Assembly (NCBI GenBank): GCA_036346225.1
Contig: JARFIW010001082.1
Span: 5,022,001-5,086,000 of the forward strand
Direction of reading: 5' to 3'
Source: Platerodrilus igneus
Lineage: Eukaryota; Arthropoda; Insecta; Coleoptera; Lycidae
Length of the DNA: 64,000 nt
Shown: in pieces, positions 21,673 through 32,805 of the stretch
How the letters are laid out: the number at the start of each line of letters is the position of its first letter
Position numbering within the stretch: the stretch's first letter is position 1
The notes under the pieces: generated by a model
Database searches by the model: none
Seen by the model: the letters and a program-made list of their open reading frames with translations, nothing else
What the model was told of the DNA's origin: nothing
Made by a program: the position numbers and the translations under genes

Positions 21673-22191
21673 ATGCTGACGAACGTAATAGATGAACTAA
21701 GACACATAGCATTCCATCTCCGTGAAATTCAGAAAGATACAAAACATGCCTGTATAAGTTACAATCCCTCGGGCAGCTTCAAAACAAACAATTTCACGAT
21801 ACACCACCAAATTCTAATTCCATGTTTAATCGTGTTTCTTAAATGTGGTGTTGTTACGGCTCTAAGTTGTCTGGGCAGCTTTCACGAGAGCTCCTTCGTG
21901 AAGCCTCCACGCGGCAACCAAAAGCCCTTCCATCATCCTCATAGAGCTATTCTTAGCTCCCACTTACAAGCAAAGTTTCCCATCTTCAAAAATGAAGTGT
22001 ACCTACACGTAGTTGCTTGCAAGATGGCTGTCTTCCTTGCCAACACCCTAGTTATCGCGTCACCTTTACGCGCAGGCGTTGTGCTTAACAATTGCACTAG
22101 TGGACATCAGAACGCCTGTAGCTTATGTAACTCAAGTTACATATTTGCGGATATCAGAAGTGTAGGAGTCGCCCTTGAATACTCCGTATAG
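21673..22191 (+). CDS. unrecognised 172-residue reading frame
   Basis: Open from ATG at 21673 to TAG at 22191, in a block visibly richer in G+C than its surroundings. I do not recognise the protein. It contains a hydrophobic stretch (ILIPCLIVFLKCGVVTAL, about residues 47-64), a His/Pro-rich segment (KPPRGNQKPFHHPHR) and several scattered Cys. No TE motif, signal peptide or catalytic pattern is obvious. The minus strand of the block also has fairly open frames, so coding on either strand is uncertain. It could be an exon of a host gene or a piece of an unidentified element. Confidence 0.2.
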   Translation: MLTNVIDELRHIAFHLREIQKDTKHACISYNPSGSFKTNNFTIHHQILIPCLIVFLKCGVVTALSCLGSFHESSFVKPPRGNQKPFHHPHRAILSSHLQAKFPIFKNEVYLHVVACKMAVFLANTLVIASPLRAGVVLNNCTSGHQNACSLCNSSYIFADIRSVGVALEYSV

Positions 22192-23690
22192 GTGAAAAAT
22201 AATGTAAAAGGAAAGAGGTGTTCTTCCTTATAGTACATTAAATTATTTAACGATTTCACGCTAAATGACAATTTCGTAAAATAACAACAGCTAGTAATAT
22301 TTTTCTTTAGAGATATTTAACGTAACAAAAAATTTTGTTACAAGATTCTACATCAAATAAAAAAGCTGTTTCGCGAGAATCTTAAATTATTAAGAGCGTC
22401 ATCGGATGATCCTACTAAGACACCGACTAGCAACTGCTGCATTTTTCGCCGTTCTTGAGGTAGTATCATTACACAGGAGTAGTCTTTTGCGGGTTCTAAT
22501 TTGTAAAACAGTTAACACTGATATAGATAAGTAAGCAATTGCAGCAAATCGAATAAAATTTGAGTTTAATACCGCAGATTGTGCATTTCAACTGTATGAG
22601 TTATTAAAAATAATAGTGGCATTTTAATTATTAGAAACTTACCTCACATAATACGTTTGTGACGTATATGCCTTATTAAATTACTGAATTCCAAATGTCT
22701 TACCTGGAAAAAGAACAATATGCCAATTAATATATATTGACTATATTAATAGTGAAAACTACTATACGTATATCTTTAAATCATACAAATTAATGTTAAA
22801 TAAAAGAAAGTTAAAAAATTCGTTCATAAAATAATAAACATGCCTGTGTCTGAGCGACTTTTTTTCAAGCAATTCGGAAACATCAAAATCACTAACATAA
22901 TACCACTTTCGTAATAGAATTTCAACGATAGCTTCGGCATTTTTACTTTGCGATGACAACAAATGTTTTTCATTTTTAGGTAATTATTGCCACCGGTAGT
23001 TATAGTTTTCTAACGGCGTTCTTATATTTACATAAGTCGCATAATCTCCATGATCGGTTGAACCGTTATTTTGCACAACATTACATAATGTATAAACACT
23101 TTGGTTTCATTAAAATTGAACATTTGAAGGTTTTGACATCATTTTAAACCAAATGGTGCTAAATCCAATAACAAAGGGAAGGAAAAATAGTTATTCACCT
23201 GTGTAGATCGAAATCTTAAGGTCTCAAATCTTTGAAATGTAAAATCAGTAGAGCAAATGAATTACAGACTAGAATTTGCTTAACGGCATTAACATAAACA
23301 GTTTTTACCAGGTCCACCATAGCTCTTTGTGTACAAATCACATCGTATCTTATTATTTCTAGTAAGCAACTCACATGCCGTGAATTGGTTTAAACAAGAT
23401 TGCACAGAGCATTCGCTTTTTTCGCACTGATATCTTAGTATTATGGAGTTTCCCCATTTATCATTTATATTACACTCTTCATCCTTTTTTCATATTGATG
23501 TATGTCAAGGTCTTCATAAGCATCATCAATCTCCTTACCATTATTAAAAAGTCTTCTACTTATATAGTAAATTGTAATATTTCATTGTAAGAGTTCAACG
23601 TATTGATCATAGTGGTTTCCATTAAATCAGGACAAAATGTTATAGAGTCAACAACGAATAGAAATAAGAACGAAACATTTTAAGAAAGTT
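22192..23690. other. AT-rich DNA, no gene seen
   Basis: Only short frames (for example 22762-22962 minus) without known motifs. It ends at the left edge of the satellite array. Confidence 0.45.
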
Positions 23691-23696
23691 TGTCGA

Positions 23697-24012
23697 CGAC
23701 TGGAATTTTCATAATGACACCATAAGAAAATTATAAAAAAATTTTCTAAGCTTTTGTAATACCTGCGCTTTTGAAACTTGATAGGCAGTTAGTATAGGTG
23801 TACTAAAACAACCCATATCTTTTACAGAAACGTGTTCGCCCCAGTTCACAAATTTTTTGGAATTTTCGTAATGACACATAAGAAAATTAAAAAATTTTTT
23901 CTTAGCTTTTGTAATACCTGCACTCTTGAATCTTGGTAGGCAGTTAGTGTAGGTGTAGTAAAACAGACCATACCTTTTACAGAAACGTGTTCACCCCGGT
24001 TCACTAATTTTT
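23697..24012 (-). repeat. satellite array, two inverted 157-bp units
   Basis: Two units in the opposite orientation to the rest of the array, each containing TATCTTTTACAGAAACGTG (near 23816 and 23973), GGTAGGCAGTTAGT and CTTAGCTTTTGTAATACCTG. They are somewhat more diverged than the plus-strand units. Confidence 0.9.
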
Positions 24013-25325
24013 TGGAATTTACGTACCAAGGTTCAATTGCGCAGGTATTACAAAAGCTAAGAAAAAAACTTTTTTAATTTTCTTATGGTGTCATTACGAA
24101 AATTCCAAAAAGTTAGTGAACCGACGCTAACACGTTTCTGTAAAAGATACTGGTTGTTTTAGTACACCTTACACTAACTGCCTACCAAGTTTCAAGAGCG
24201 CAGGTATTACAAAAGCTAAGAAAAAACTTTTTAATTTTCTTATGGTGTCATTACGAAAATTCCAAAAAGTTAGTGAACCGAAGCGAACACGTTTCTGTAA
24301 AAGATATGGGTTGTTTTAGTACACCTACACTAACCGCCTACCAAGTTTCAAGAGCGCAGGTATTACAAAAGCTAAGAAAAAAATTTTTTAATTTTCTTAT
24401 GGTGTCATTAAGAAAATTCCAAAAAGTTAGTGAACCGAAGCGAACACGTTTCTGTAAAAGATATGGGTTGTTTTAGTACACCTACACTAACGGCCTACCA
24501 AGTTTCACGAGCGCAGGTATTACAAAAGCTAAGAAAAAAAATTTTTAATTTTCTTATGGTGTCATTAAGAAAATTCCAAAAAGTTAGTGAACCGAAGCGA
24601 ACACGTTTCTGTAAAAGATATGGGTTGTTTTAGTACACCTACACTAACGGCCTACCAAGTTTCACGAGCGCAGGTATTACAAAAGCTAAGAAAATAGTTT
24701 TTAATTTGCTTAAGTTGTCCTTACGCAAATCCCATAAAATTTGCGAACCGGGGCGAACACGTTTCTGTATAAGATATGGGTTGTTTTAGTACACCTACAC
24801 TAACTGCCAACCAAGTTCCAAGAGCGCAGGTATTACAAAAGCTAAAAAAAAAATTTTTAATTCTCTTACGATGTCATTACGAAAATTCCAAAAAGTTAGT
24901 GAACCGGAGCGAACACGTTTCTGTAAAAGATATGGGTTGTTTTAGTACACCTACACTAACTGCCTACCAAGTTTCAAGAGCGCAGGTATTACAAAAGCTA
25001 AGAAAATTTTTTTATTATTTGCTAAAGTTGTCCTTACGCAAATCCCAAAACATTTGTGAACCGGGGCGAACACGTTTCTGTAAAAGATACGGGTTGTTTT
25101 AGTATACCTACACTAACTGCCTACCAAGTTTCAAGAGCGCAGGTATTACAAAAGCTAAGAAAAAATTTTTTTAATTTTCTTATGGTGTCATTACAAAAAT
25201 CCCAAAAAGTTATTGAACCGGCGCGAACACGTTTCTGTAAAAGATACAGGTTGTTTTAGTACACCTACAATAACTGCCTATCACGTTTCAAGAGCGCAGG
25301 TTTTACTCAAGTTAAGAAAATGACA
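24013..25325 (+). repeat. satellite array, about eight direct 157-bp units
   Basis: The marker ACGTTTCTGTAAAAGATA recurs at about 157-bp steps from 24130 to 25230, each time followed by TTGTTTTAGTACACC, CTAACTGCCTACCAAGTTTC, GCGCAGGTATTACAAAAGC and a poly-A/T stretch. The unit length is not a multiple of three (157 = 52 x 3 + 1), and the frames of 67 residues found in successive units are by-products. The array decays at 25325, about 225 bp before the BEL/Pao gag. Confidence 0.92.
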
Positions 25326-25550
25326 TGTATTTCAATTTAAAAAAGCAACCGCTTAAAATATACACGTAAGAATAATATAGGAATCTCAAAGTTATTAGTT
25401 TCAATTACCCTTAGATTTAAAATAGGTAAAGATAATTGGGTCAATATACGAAACATAATTGAACAATAGAAATGCTTGTTCAGTTCAGTAGGCGTGGTTT
25501 TGTTGTGTTGGAGATTGGTAGATGTACTCATATTTAGCGGCCGGTAGATA

Positions 25551-26165
25551 ATGGCCGCTAGCTTCACTAACGTTAATATTCACCATATTACCTCCGCTTT
25601 ATGGAACAATATTGATAAATTTCCCAAATTGAATTCTAATAACCCCATCGGTTTGCAAAAATTAGTTGATACCTTTGCTGATAATTTACAAGCGCTTAAT
25701 GGGATTTATTGTGCAAATGATCCTAAATTGCCTTGATGTACACACTGCCCGTAGTTTTGAAGTGCAACAAGGTCCTACCGCTATCCCATCCTATAAAGAG
25801 TTAATTGCTTATCTGGAAAAAACTTGTAAATCTTTATCGAATTTGTCGGTAAATCATAAAACCGATTTAAACAAAATTATTCAGTCCAGCAACCTGTCTA
25901 GGTCTCGCTCCGCCGTTTCTATGCTACTACCGACAAAGCCTAATGTTAATAAATGTCAGCTTTGTAAACAAGATCAGAATCTTTATCGTGTAATGAATTC
26001 GTCAAACTTTCTTCGCAAGACCGCACCGATGTTGCAAAAAACAACAACTCTGCATTAATTGTCTTAGCAATTCTCACATTTTAAATAAATGCAAGTGTAT
26101 TTTTTCTTGCCACCAATGTAATCAACGTCATCATTCTTTATTGCACTTTGATTGCGTTTCATCTA
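25551..26165 (+). pseudogene. BEL/Pao Gag with zinc knuckles
   Basis: Structural Gag of a BEL/Pao LTR retrotransposon, broken by frameshifts. From ATG at 25551: MAASFTNVNIHHITSALWNN and FADNLQALNGIYCANDPKLP (stop near 25736). The next frame continues LDVHTARSFEVQQGPTAIPS and ELIAYLEKTCKSLSNL, typical of the Pao Gag C-terminal half. At about 26052-26160 a third frame gives CINCLSNSHILNKC and CHQCNQRHHSLLHFDC, the tandem zinc-knuckle pattern characteristic of BEL/Pao (CxNC...H...C followed by CxxCxxRHHxLLH). Several frame changes mean it is dead. The DNA is less AT-rich than its neighbours. Confidence 0.88.
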
Positions 26166-26344
26166 AACCCGCTTTCGCTGCTAATAAACAGGCTCGCTTG
26201 AGCTCGGACCACCCCTAAGGTTTCACCTTGTACTGGTTCCGCTATTCAAGACCGCTACAATCCTTCCGTTCCTCTTGCTCCTGAGGAATCATCGACTTCG
26301 TTTAGCTGTAATGACCCGTCAACTTCAAATGTTGCTTAATTTAA

Positions 26345-27113
26345 TTCTATAGCTAAAACTTCAGTCGTTTTACTTGCCACCGTTCAAGTGAAAATTGCTG
26401 ATTACTCTGGTTCTTTCCAAAAATTTCGCGGTTTACTCGATTCCGGTAGCATGACTTCCTTTATTTCGCCAACTAGCGTTAAACGCCTAGGTTTTCGTAC
26501 TACTTCACATTTTCTTATCCTTAGTGGTTTAGGATCCATGCACTCTGCAGCTCTGCATGGCGCTGTCGCCGTCTCGATCAAATCAATGGGTGTTTCTTCA
26601 TCCATTGTTAATTTCCAAGCTGTAGTACTTCCCAAAATTTGTGAAAATTTGCCTACTTCTAATATTTCTTCAGAACATTTCAGTCATCTGGCTAACCTCA
26701 AGCTAGCTGATCCGCACCTTGTTCAATCTGGGCTCATTGTATATTACTTGGCACGGATATTTTCCCCCAAGTGTTATTAGACGGTCGCATCCATTGTGCT
26801 AGCGACCTACCTGTTGCTTCTAATACCATCTTCGGATATGTTTTAATGGGAAGCATACCTTCCTCGCCCGCTTCTGAAGTAACTATCCTGTTTTGTATGA
26901 CAAATTCTACTTCGCAATTGGAAGATATTGTCGTTAAATTCTGGGAAATCGAAGCTGTCCCCGCCGCTCAACCTTTCATGCCTGAAGAAACTCTAGTTGA
27001 GAAACATTTTGTTAATACGTTTCGCCTCAATGAACAAGGTCGACATGTCGTCTCGCTGCCGTTTAGAGATCGAGAATCATTTTTTCCAGGTAGTCGTGAT
27101 CTTGTCTTACAAT
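26345..27113 (+). pseudogene. BEL/Pao aspartic protease and pre-RT region
   Basis: Protease and connector of the BEL/Pao polyprotein. Frame 26388-26780: FRGLLDSGSMTSFISPTSVK has the catalytic DSG(S) at about residue 18, then a flap-like hydrophobic stretch. A frameshift near 26750 leads to the second frame (26771-27113): VLLDGRIHCASDLPVASNTI, FGYVLMGSIPSS, FWEIEAVP, EKHFVNTFRLNEQGRHVVSL and PF, the conserved BEL linker preceding RT. It ends at a TGA at 27113. The order protease-linker-RT is as in intact elements. Confidence 0.88.
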
Positions 27114-27119
27114 GATTTG

Positions 27120-27923
27120 TTTTTTTTAGAAAATCGTCTACTTAAGCAACCTCGTGTGTACGAACAGTAAGTTTCGTTTATGCGTGAATATCTGGATTCT
27201 CAACATATGCAATATGTTGTTAGTGGGTCTCATTCGGACTTTTCTTATTACATCCCGCATCATTGCGTTGTGAAACCAGAAAGCATAAGCACAAAGTTAC
27301 GAGTTGTTTTCAATGCCTCCCCTAATACTCTGTCTCGATCGTCCTTAAACGATCACTTGTTTGTTGGGCCGAAGCTGCAACAAGATATTACCACAATTTT
27401 GTTACAATTTCGTCTACATCCCTATGTTGTTACTGCCGATATTCGTCAGATGTACAGACAAATTCTTGTTAATTCCGCTTAGTGTGATTATCATTGAATT
27501 GTTTACCGCTACTCCCCAGAGGAGCCCATTCAGGACTTTAAATTAAATACAGTTACGTATGTAATCAATTGTGCTCATTTTCTTGCCATACGCACGTTTC
27601 TGCAGTTGGCTATAGACGAAGGGATTTCTTATCCAATAGCCAGTTTCGCTCTTCGCCACCATACATACATCGATGATGTCGCTACTGGTGGATATTCTAT
27701 TGAATCAACCCTCGCTCTACGAAATCAACTAATTGCTCTTTTAAAACTTGGTGGTTTCGATCTTCAGAAATGGTTGAGTAACCATCCCGAATTATTAAAA
27801 GATCTTTTTTCTACGCAGCAATTCACGCAACCCCGCTCCTTTGAGGATCCTGACACTCAACCCCTTAAAGTTCTAGGTCTTCAATGGAACCCCGCCTCAG
27901 ATGATTTTTATTTTTTAGTTTAG
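27120..27923 (+). pseudogene. BEL/Pao reverse transcriptase
   Basis: RT of the same element. Frame 27180-27482: MREYLDSQHMQYVV, YYIPHHCVVKPES, KLRVVFNAS (RT motif 2), SLNDHLFVGPKLQQDI and VVTADIRQMYRQI (motif 3, catalytic Asp). An in-frame TAG at 27480 and frame changes follow. Frame 27606-27923 resumes at FALRHHTYIDDVATGG (the YxDD box, with Ile), then LIALLKLGGFDLQKWLSNHP and LKVLGLQWNPASDDFYF. Between them the motif 4 region is scrambled (27483-27605). All of these are BEL/Pao hallmarks. Non-functional because of stops. Confidence 0.9.
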
Positions 27924-28865
27924 CCACTAAGTACCTCCTGTACTAGGCGCAACCTACTTTCCGTATTTTCGACCCTATGGGACTTTTATCCCTCTTACTT
28001 TCCAGGTAGAACACTTAAGTCAACGTTTATGGTCATTAAAATCAGAATGGGATGCTGCCCCTCCCCCCGATGTGGTAGAGATATTTGCATGAGTTATCGC
28101 TTCTTTCGGATTTCGCTTTACTCCGCTTGCTAATCCCGCCACAGTTTACTACGTGCAAAGTTCACTGCTTTGCTGACGCATCCGAACGTGGTTACTGTGC
28201 TTGCTATGGTTTATTTTCGCTTTGTTACCCCTTCCGCCGTTGAGGTTCGCTTAGTGTGCGCCAAGTCTAAGGTCGCTCGTCTTCGTACAATCTCTTTGCC
28301 CCGTATCGAATTGCTGACCTCCGCATTGGCATCCACATTATTAATCTTTGTCCTCAAAACCTTTAATTCCAACTTTACATTTCATAAAATTTACTGTTGG
28401 TCTGACTCCATGGTAGTGCTTTCGTGGATGCGTTCCCCGCCGCAGCGTTGGAAAATTTCGTCGCCAATCGTGTTGCTTACATTCAGTAAAATACGTCACG
28501 CGCCTCTTGGCATCACATCCCCTCCACCGAGAATCCTGCCAATGTCGGGTCACGTGGTTTACTCCCTACCGACTTGCGTCAATGTTCTTTATGGTGGGCG
28601 GCTTCACCAATCTTGTACCAGTCCTTCGAAAATTACAGTCCGCATATTCCGCCTTCAAATGCTCCTGAAGCTCTCACTGAACAACGCTCTATTGTTTTAC
28701 CCGCTATTGTAACCTCCTCTTGGATTCAATCAATTCGAGAAAATCACTCTTCCTTTCCCTTTATTACGAGCATTGTTGCTTGGATTCTCCGATTTTGTCG
28801 TAATCTACGTCACCCACTCGAAAGGTACTCCGGACCTTTGCATCTTCTGAATTGCATAATGCTTT
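27924..28865 (+). pseudogene. BEL/Pao RT connection, RNase H and linker
   Basis: Heavily frameshifted. Recognisable pieces are a FADASERGYCACYG-like RNase H start (about 28170, in a different frame from the longer open frame), SKVARLRTISLPRIELL (28265-28315), an ALVSWLR-like stretch containing the W-S-D-S-MVVLSWM motif (28395-28430), and WHHIPSTENPANVGSRGLLP (28510-28570), which is diagnostic of the BEL RNase H end. The frame at 28574-28867 continues LRQCSLWWAASPILYQ. The Asp residues in ADAS and SDS are present. Order and spacing match intact BEL elements. Confidence 0.82.
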
Positions 28866-28899
28866 GATCCCTTTGCTTGCGTATACTCAACAATCTTAT

Positions 28900-30133
28900 T
28901 TTTCTATCGAGTTTGAGGCCATTCACTCCGGATCCACTTTAAAAAAGAGTTTTCGCCAGTTGTCTCCCTTTTATTCGAAATGGAATCTTGCGGGTCGGGG
29001 GTCACTTGGTTCACGCGCCTTTATCCTCTGACCATAAATTTCCCGCTTTGTTACCTAACAAAAGTCGATTTACTGATCTTCATGTTACTTATTTTCATGT
29101 AAAATATTTCCACGCGGGTGCTCAAATGGTTTATTTTCTCGTCAGTCAACACTTCTGGATTATTTCTGGGAGGCAATATATTCGTCGTATTCTGAGTCAT
29201 TGTCTAACGCGCTGGAAGACCAATTCGGTCGCATTGCAGCCTCTTATGGGCAACTACTTTCATGTCGAGTCACTCAAGTAAAACCTTTTTTGTATTCGGG
29301 CGTCGACATCGCTGGTCCCTTTTCTATTACCATGTCTCGACTATGGGGCGCCAAAGTTTTAAAATCGTATTTTCCTTTTTATTTGTATGGCTACCAAGGT
29401 CCTGCACCTTGAAGTAGTATCCGATTTGTCAACGGACGCCTTTCTAGCGGCTCTGCGACGATTTATTGCCAGGCGTGGCCGTTGTGATCACCCTTATAGT
29501 GATTGTGGCACAAATTTTGCGGGTGCTCATAAACAGTTGATTCATCTCGCCAAGCTTGCTGCTTCTAAGGACCATATTTCGTGGCATTTTATACCGCCGG
29601 CCTCACCTCGTTTTGGTGGCTTGTGGGAGGCGGGAGTAAAATCGGTTAAACCTTGCTCCTGCGTACTATCGGCGAGAAAGTTGTTAACTTTTGAAGAATT
29701 GGCCACAGTCTTTATCCAAATTTAGGCCATCTTAAACTCACGTCCTCTCACCTCTTTGAGCAATGACCCCGATGATTTTTTAACTCTGGCCCTTTTAACC
29801 GCCATTCCAAAACCCGCCCTTTCTCATCTTCCGCTTAACTGCCTCTTTCGTTGACAATTGTTCCAGCGAATTCAACAAGAGTTTTGGTCCCGTTGGTTCA
29901 AGGAGTATTTGCACTCGCTACAGCAGCGCTCCAAGTGGCACACATCGTCTCCTCAAGTTGAGTTGGGCACCTTAGTGCTGATCAAGGTCGCTAATGTTCC
30001 TTCCCTTCGTTGGTCCCTCGGCCGTGTTGTACATCCTGGGACGAATGGTGTCGTTAGGGTGGTCACACTTAAAACTGCTCATGGCGAGGTGAAGCGTCTT
30101 GTGTCAAAACTTTATCCTTTGCCCTCAATGTAA
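28900..30133 (+). pseudogene. BEL/Pao integrase and C-terminal domain
   Basis: Integrase of the same element in four frames. Zinc-binding part (28988-29210): RVGGHLVHAPLSSDHKFPAL, HVTYFHVKYFHAGAQMV and FWIISGRQYIRRILSHC, an HHCC layout. Catalytic core (29270-29680): YSGVDIAGPF (first Asp), HLEVVSDLSTDAFLAAL, SDCGTNFAGA (second Asp), WHFIPPASPRFGGLWEAG (Glu), so DDE residues are recognisable across the frame breaks. C-terminal (29858-30133): VLIKVANVPSLRWSLGRV, VVTLKTAHGEVKRLVSKLYP, the usual BEL end. The stop at 30131 precedes the 3' untranslated region and LTR. Confidence 0.9.
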
Positions 30134-30226
30134 AAATAAATTTTTTTTTTGTTTTTGTAAATCTTTTTTCTTCGCTTTTTCATTCCGCCCCACTCCTTTT
30201 AATGATTTTCTTTTAAAATGCCTTGC

Positions 30227-30242
30227 ATTTTGGTCGGCGGTA
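30227..30242 (+). promoter_or_regulatory. polypurine-tract position of the BEL/Pao element
   Basis: ATTTTGGTCGGCGGTA directly abuts the LTR start TGTTCCG. The TTGGTCGGCGG motif at this place is typical of BEL elements. Confidence 0.6.
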
Positions 30243-30506
30243 TGTTCCGTTTATAATTGTATATAAATAACCGTTTGCCTTATTTGAAACATTTAGAATT
30301 TGTTAATTATTTACCTCCGCCCGGTATATTCAAACACCGCGCCTGTGTATTTTAAGTGCTGCGAATACCGATAAACTATGCTGTGTCTTCGCATGTGCAA
30401 GAACTATGTTATCACCTGCCAGGGAAAGGACGCGACCTATTCTACTATCGCTTCCCGTCCTGGACTGCCGTATTAAATAAATGCCATACGCTTCGCTATA
30501 TTTACA
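30243..30506 (+). mobile_element. BEL/Pao 3' LTR
   Basis: 264 bp from TGTTCCGTTTATAATTG to GCTATATTTACA (TG...CA), with TATATAAATAACC near the start as TATA box and ATTAAATAAATGCC near 30472 as a likely polyadenylation signal. No matching 5' LTR is found upstream of gag, where the satellite array lies instead, so the element lacks its 5' end. Confidence 0.75.
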
Positions 30507-30889
30507 AGGTAAGTGCTATGAAGTAATCGTTGTTTATTATCATCATTTTGTATAAAATGTCCACTTTTCTCTATCACTGTTAATTATAAAAATACCACCG
30601 CACCATTATTTTCCAATATCATAATTATTCAACTTTAGAAGGAATATCAAGTTAATGTGTAAAATTCGATTACGGTAATAAGCATCAAGCAGTAGGTTTT
30701 TTTAAACATTATTGAATTCTTTTTTCAGGCATTGACCACAATTAATTGTAATTAAAACTAGTATTAGAAAACCAACTCCAACGTAGCTGAGCATAAAGAA
30801 GTAGAAACTTATTTAAAAGCATTAATTATCACCAATCATCAATAGGTCTTCAGTTTTAGAACTGGTTGGACGCCAACTTTCATTGTTTC
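30507..30889. other. AT-rich DNA, nothing recognised
   Basis: No reading frame or repeat recognised between the BEL LTR and the LINE fragment. Confidence 0.5.
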
Positions 30890-31325
30890 CTTTTCTGAGC
30901 TAACCTACATATTTCCCTGAAATTTCCACAGCCTACATCTTTCACTATTTGTGTGCACTAAGTCTAATATAGATCTGCCTCTACCTCTCTTTTTTCCTTT
31001 CTCTGCTTCAAATATATTACGCACTATTTCCTCATGCTTTAGTATATGTCCTATCACCCTACCTCTCACATTTTTTACTGTTGTCCACATATTGTTTTCT
31101 TACCCTATCATTTCGAGAACTTCTGGTTCTTAACTTTGCCTGTTCATGCTATCTTCATCATATGTCTGTAGCACCTCGTTTTTCCTATCCACTTCTCCCG
31201 CTGTCCACGTTTCACATCCGTACAGTGCTGTGCTCATCACAAATGTTTCAGCAATCTTTCTATGTTTGTTGTCTTTGAGCATAGTAGTTGCTCTTTCTTG
31301 TTAAATGCAGCACGTCCTACAGTTG
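30890..31325 (-). pseudogene. LINE reverse transcriptase C-terminus fragment
   Basis: The tail of an endonuclease-type non-LTR retrotransposon ORF2. On the minus strand from 31325: scrambled remnants of YGCETWT (from GGATGTGAAACGTGGACAGCG near 31210), NEVLQTYDEDSMNRQ, EPEVLEMIG, then a clear frame from 31090: MWTTVKNVRGRVIGHILKHE and EIVRNIFEAEKGKKRGRGRS. The order CETWT - GR(V/L)IGHILRHE - KRGRGRP is the signature of the RT C-terminal domain in many arthropod LINEs. Stops and frameshifts are present. The last Pro of RGRGRP is Ser here. The clade cannot be set from this fragment. Confidence 0.75.
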
Positions 31326-32550
31326 ACAAACATGTAGGACTTTTTAACGAAGATGCTAGATTTACGGAAAAATACGTTCACAAGCTAGATATGGATGAAA
31401 GGAGTTTTTACACAGACTTATACCCTATTCCGTATCAATTAAAGGACAAAGTGAAGGATGGGATTGTAAATTGTTAAAAAAACAAAATAATTGAATTAGC
31501 ACGAACGGCATTTATTAATCCGGAGTGATCGTGTCAAAGACAGATAAGTCAGAAATAAGAATTTGCCTAAATGCAAAGAAATTAAACGAAATAATAAGAC
31601 CACAATATGAACAACCACAAGTGATTGAGAATTTATTGTATAGAGTTAGCAACAAAAAAATATTTAGGAAACTCAATGTGAAAAATGTATTCCTCTACAT
31701 GAAGGCGGCAGAAAGTTTACCGGTTTTAGTATAGAAGAAGTCATATATCAATATAAAGAAGTACAATTTAGTGTTTCGACATATTCGATCAGAATCGTTA
31801 GGGCCATACAAATGTTATTAAACTCGCTGGAAGAGTTCTGCACTCACATGTTGATGACGTCTGATCTTCTCAAAAAATGAAAAAGAACACTTCGAACATC
31901 TACAAAAATAATTGAGAAGTTAGACGAGGGAGGTTTAAAGGTTAACGTGAATTTTTCAATGAGGTACGGATATGCACAAAAAAGGTTAGATGAACTTAAA
32001 CAGCTAAAACAACCAAAAAATTTAAAACCATTATAGGGTTTCATTGGGTGTTAAATTACTAGAAAAAGTTCATACATGGATATTCGAAACTATGCGCACC
32101 ATCATTAGAATTATTACAAAAAAAACATAAATCGGAATGGAATGATAGACAAGAAGGAGCATATCAGGAATAAAAAAACTCCTTTTATCAAGAGTTAATA
32201 TTAAATTATCCTAATTTTAAGGACAGATTCGTCTTGAGGACGGATGCTTCAGATTATGTTATGGGAGCAGCGTTAGTATAGGTGCAAGAAAACAAAGAAC
32301 TACCAATCTGTTTTATTCTAAAAGATTGTGAAACACGGTACACGACAGCAAAGAAAGAAATGTTGGCAATTATTTATGCAGTGAAAAAACTAAAATTTTA
32401 TGTGTTGATGAATAAATTTTTAATAGAAACGGATACTATTGTAATAGAGTGTATAAATGGGTTTTACATCTACAGACGTACCAATTCGAAATAAGACATG
32501 ATGGGAAAGATGAATGTAACCGCTGATTTTCTGAGTAGAAAATACATTGG
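31310..32550 (+). pseudogene. Ty3/gypsy pol remnant (RT and RNase H)
   Basis: Degraded polymerase of a gypsy-type element. 31312-31477: FTEKYVHKLDMDERSFYTDL, PIPYQLKDKVKD. 31525-31734: VSKTDKSEIRICLNAKKLNE and a corrupted FRKLNVKN (the catalytic Asp of the usual KLDVKNAF is Asn). The YxDD region (about 31845) survives as HMLMTS-like debris. The RNase H block (32200-32500) reads FVLRTDASDYVMGAALV, YTTAKKEMLAIIYAVKKLKF and FLIETDTIV, with the end at MNVTADFLSRKYIGK. Gene order is correct. It is unrelated to the gypsy element at 1-1.5 kb as far as comparison is possible, since the domains differ. Confidence 0.82.
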
Positions 32551-32553
32551 GAA

Positions 32554-32805
32554 ATGAGTCAAAAAAACGAATATCCTTTTGCAGTGAACATGTACAATGA
32601 AAGGGATTGGGCGAAGAATCGGTTTGAAGAAATGCAAGTACAAGATGAAGTGGAAGAGATGAAAAAAAAAGCGCTTAAAAAAATTAGAACCATAAACCAA
32701 ACACAAAAAGCTTACAACGCCCGCAAAGAAGAAAACGTTCTTTATCAGACTGATTTCTTCCGTGAGTGTGCTGTATTTTTTTTTATATACTGCTCTATGT
32801 CCTGA
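32554..32805 (+). CDS. Lys/Glu-rich frame downstream of gypsy RNase H
   Basis: An 83-codon frame directly after the gypsy RNase H end. The first 70 residues are hydrophilic and coiled-coil-like (DEVEEMKKKALKKIRTINQT). It may be the linker or start of the integrase region of the same element, but I cannot identify a domain. A hydrophobic tail past 32760 looks like run-on into non-coding DNA. Confidence 0.25.
   Translation: MSQKNEYPFAVNMYNERDWAKNRFEEMQVQDEVEEMKKKALKKIRTINQTQKAYNARKEENVLYQTDFFRECAVFFFIYCSMS

Noticed and set aside
24273..25259. Repeated 67-residue frames with the same sequence
   Set aside because: They are the 157-bp satellite read in frame; the unit is not a multiple of three and the frame does not continue through units as a protein repeat would.
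23697..25325. CRISPR-like array
   Set aside because: The 157-bp units are full tandem repeats without unique spacers, in eukaryotic DNA.
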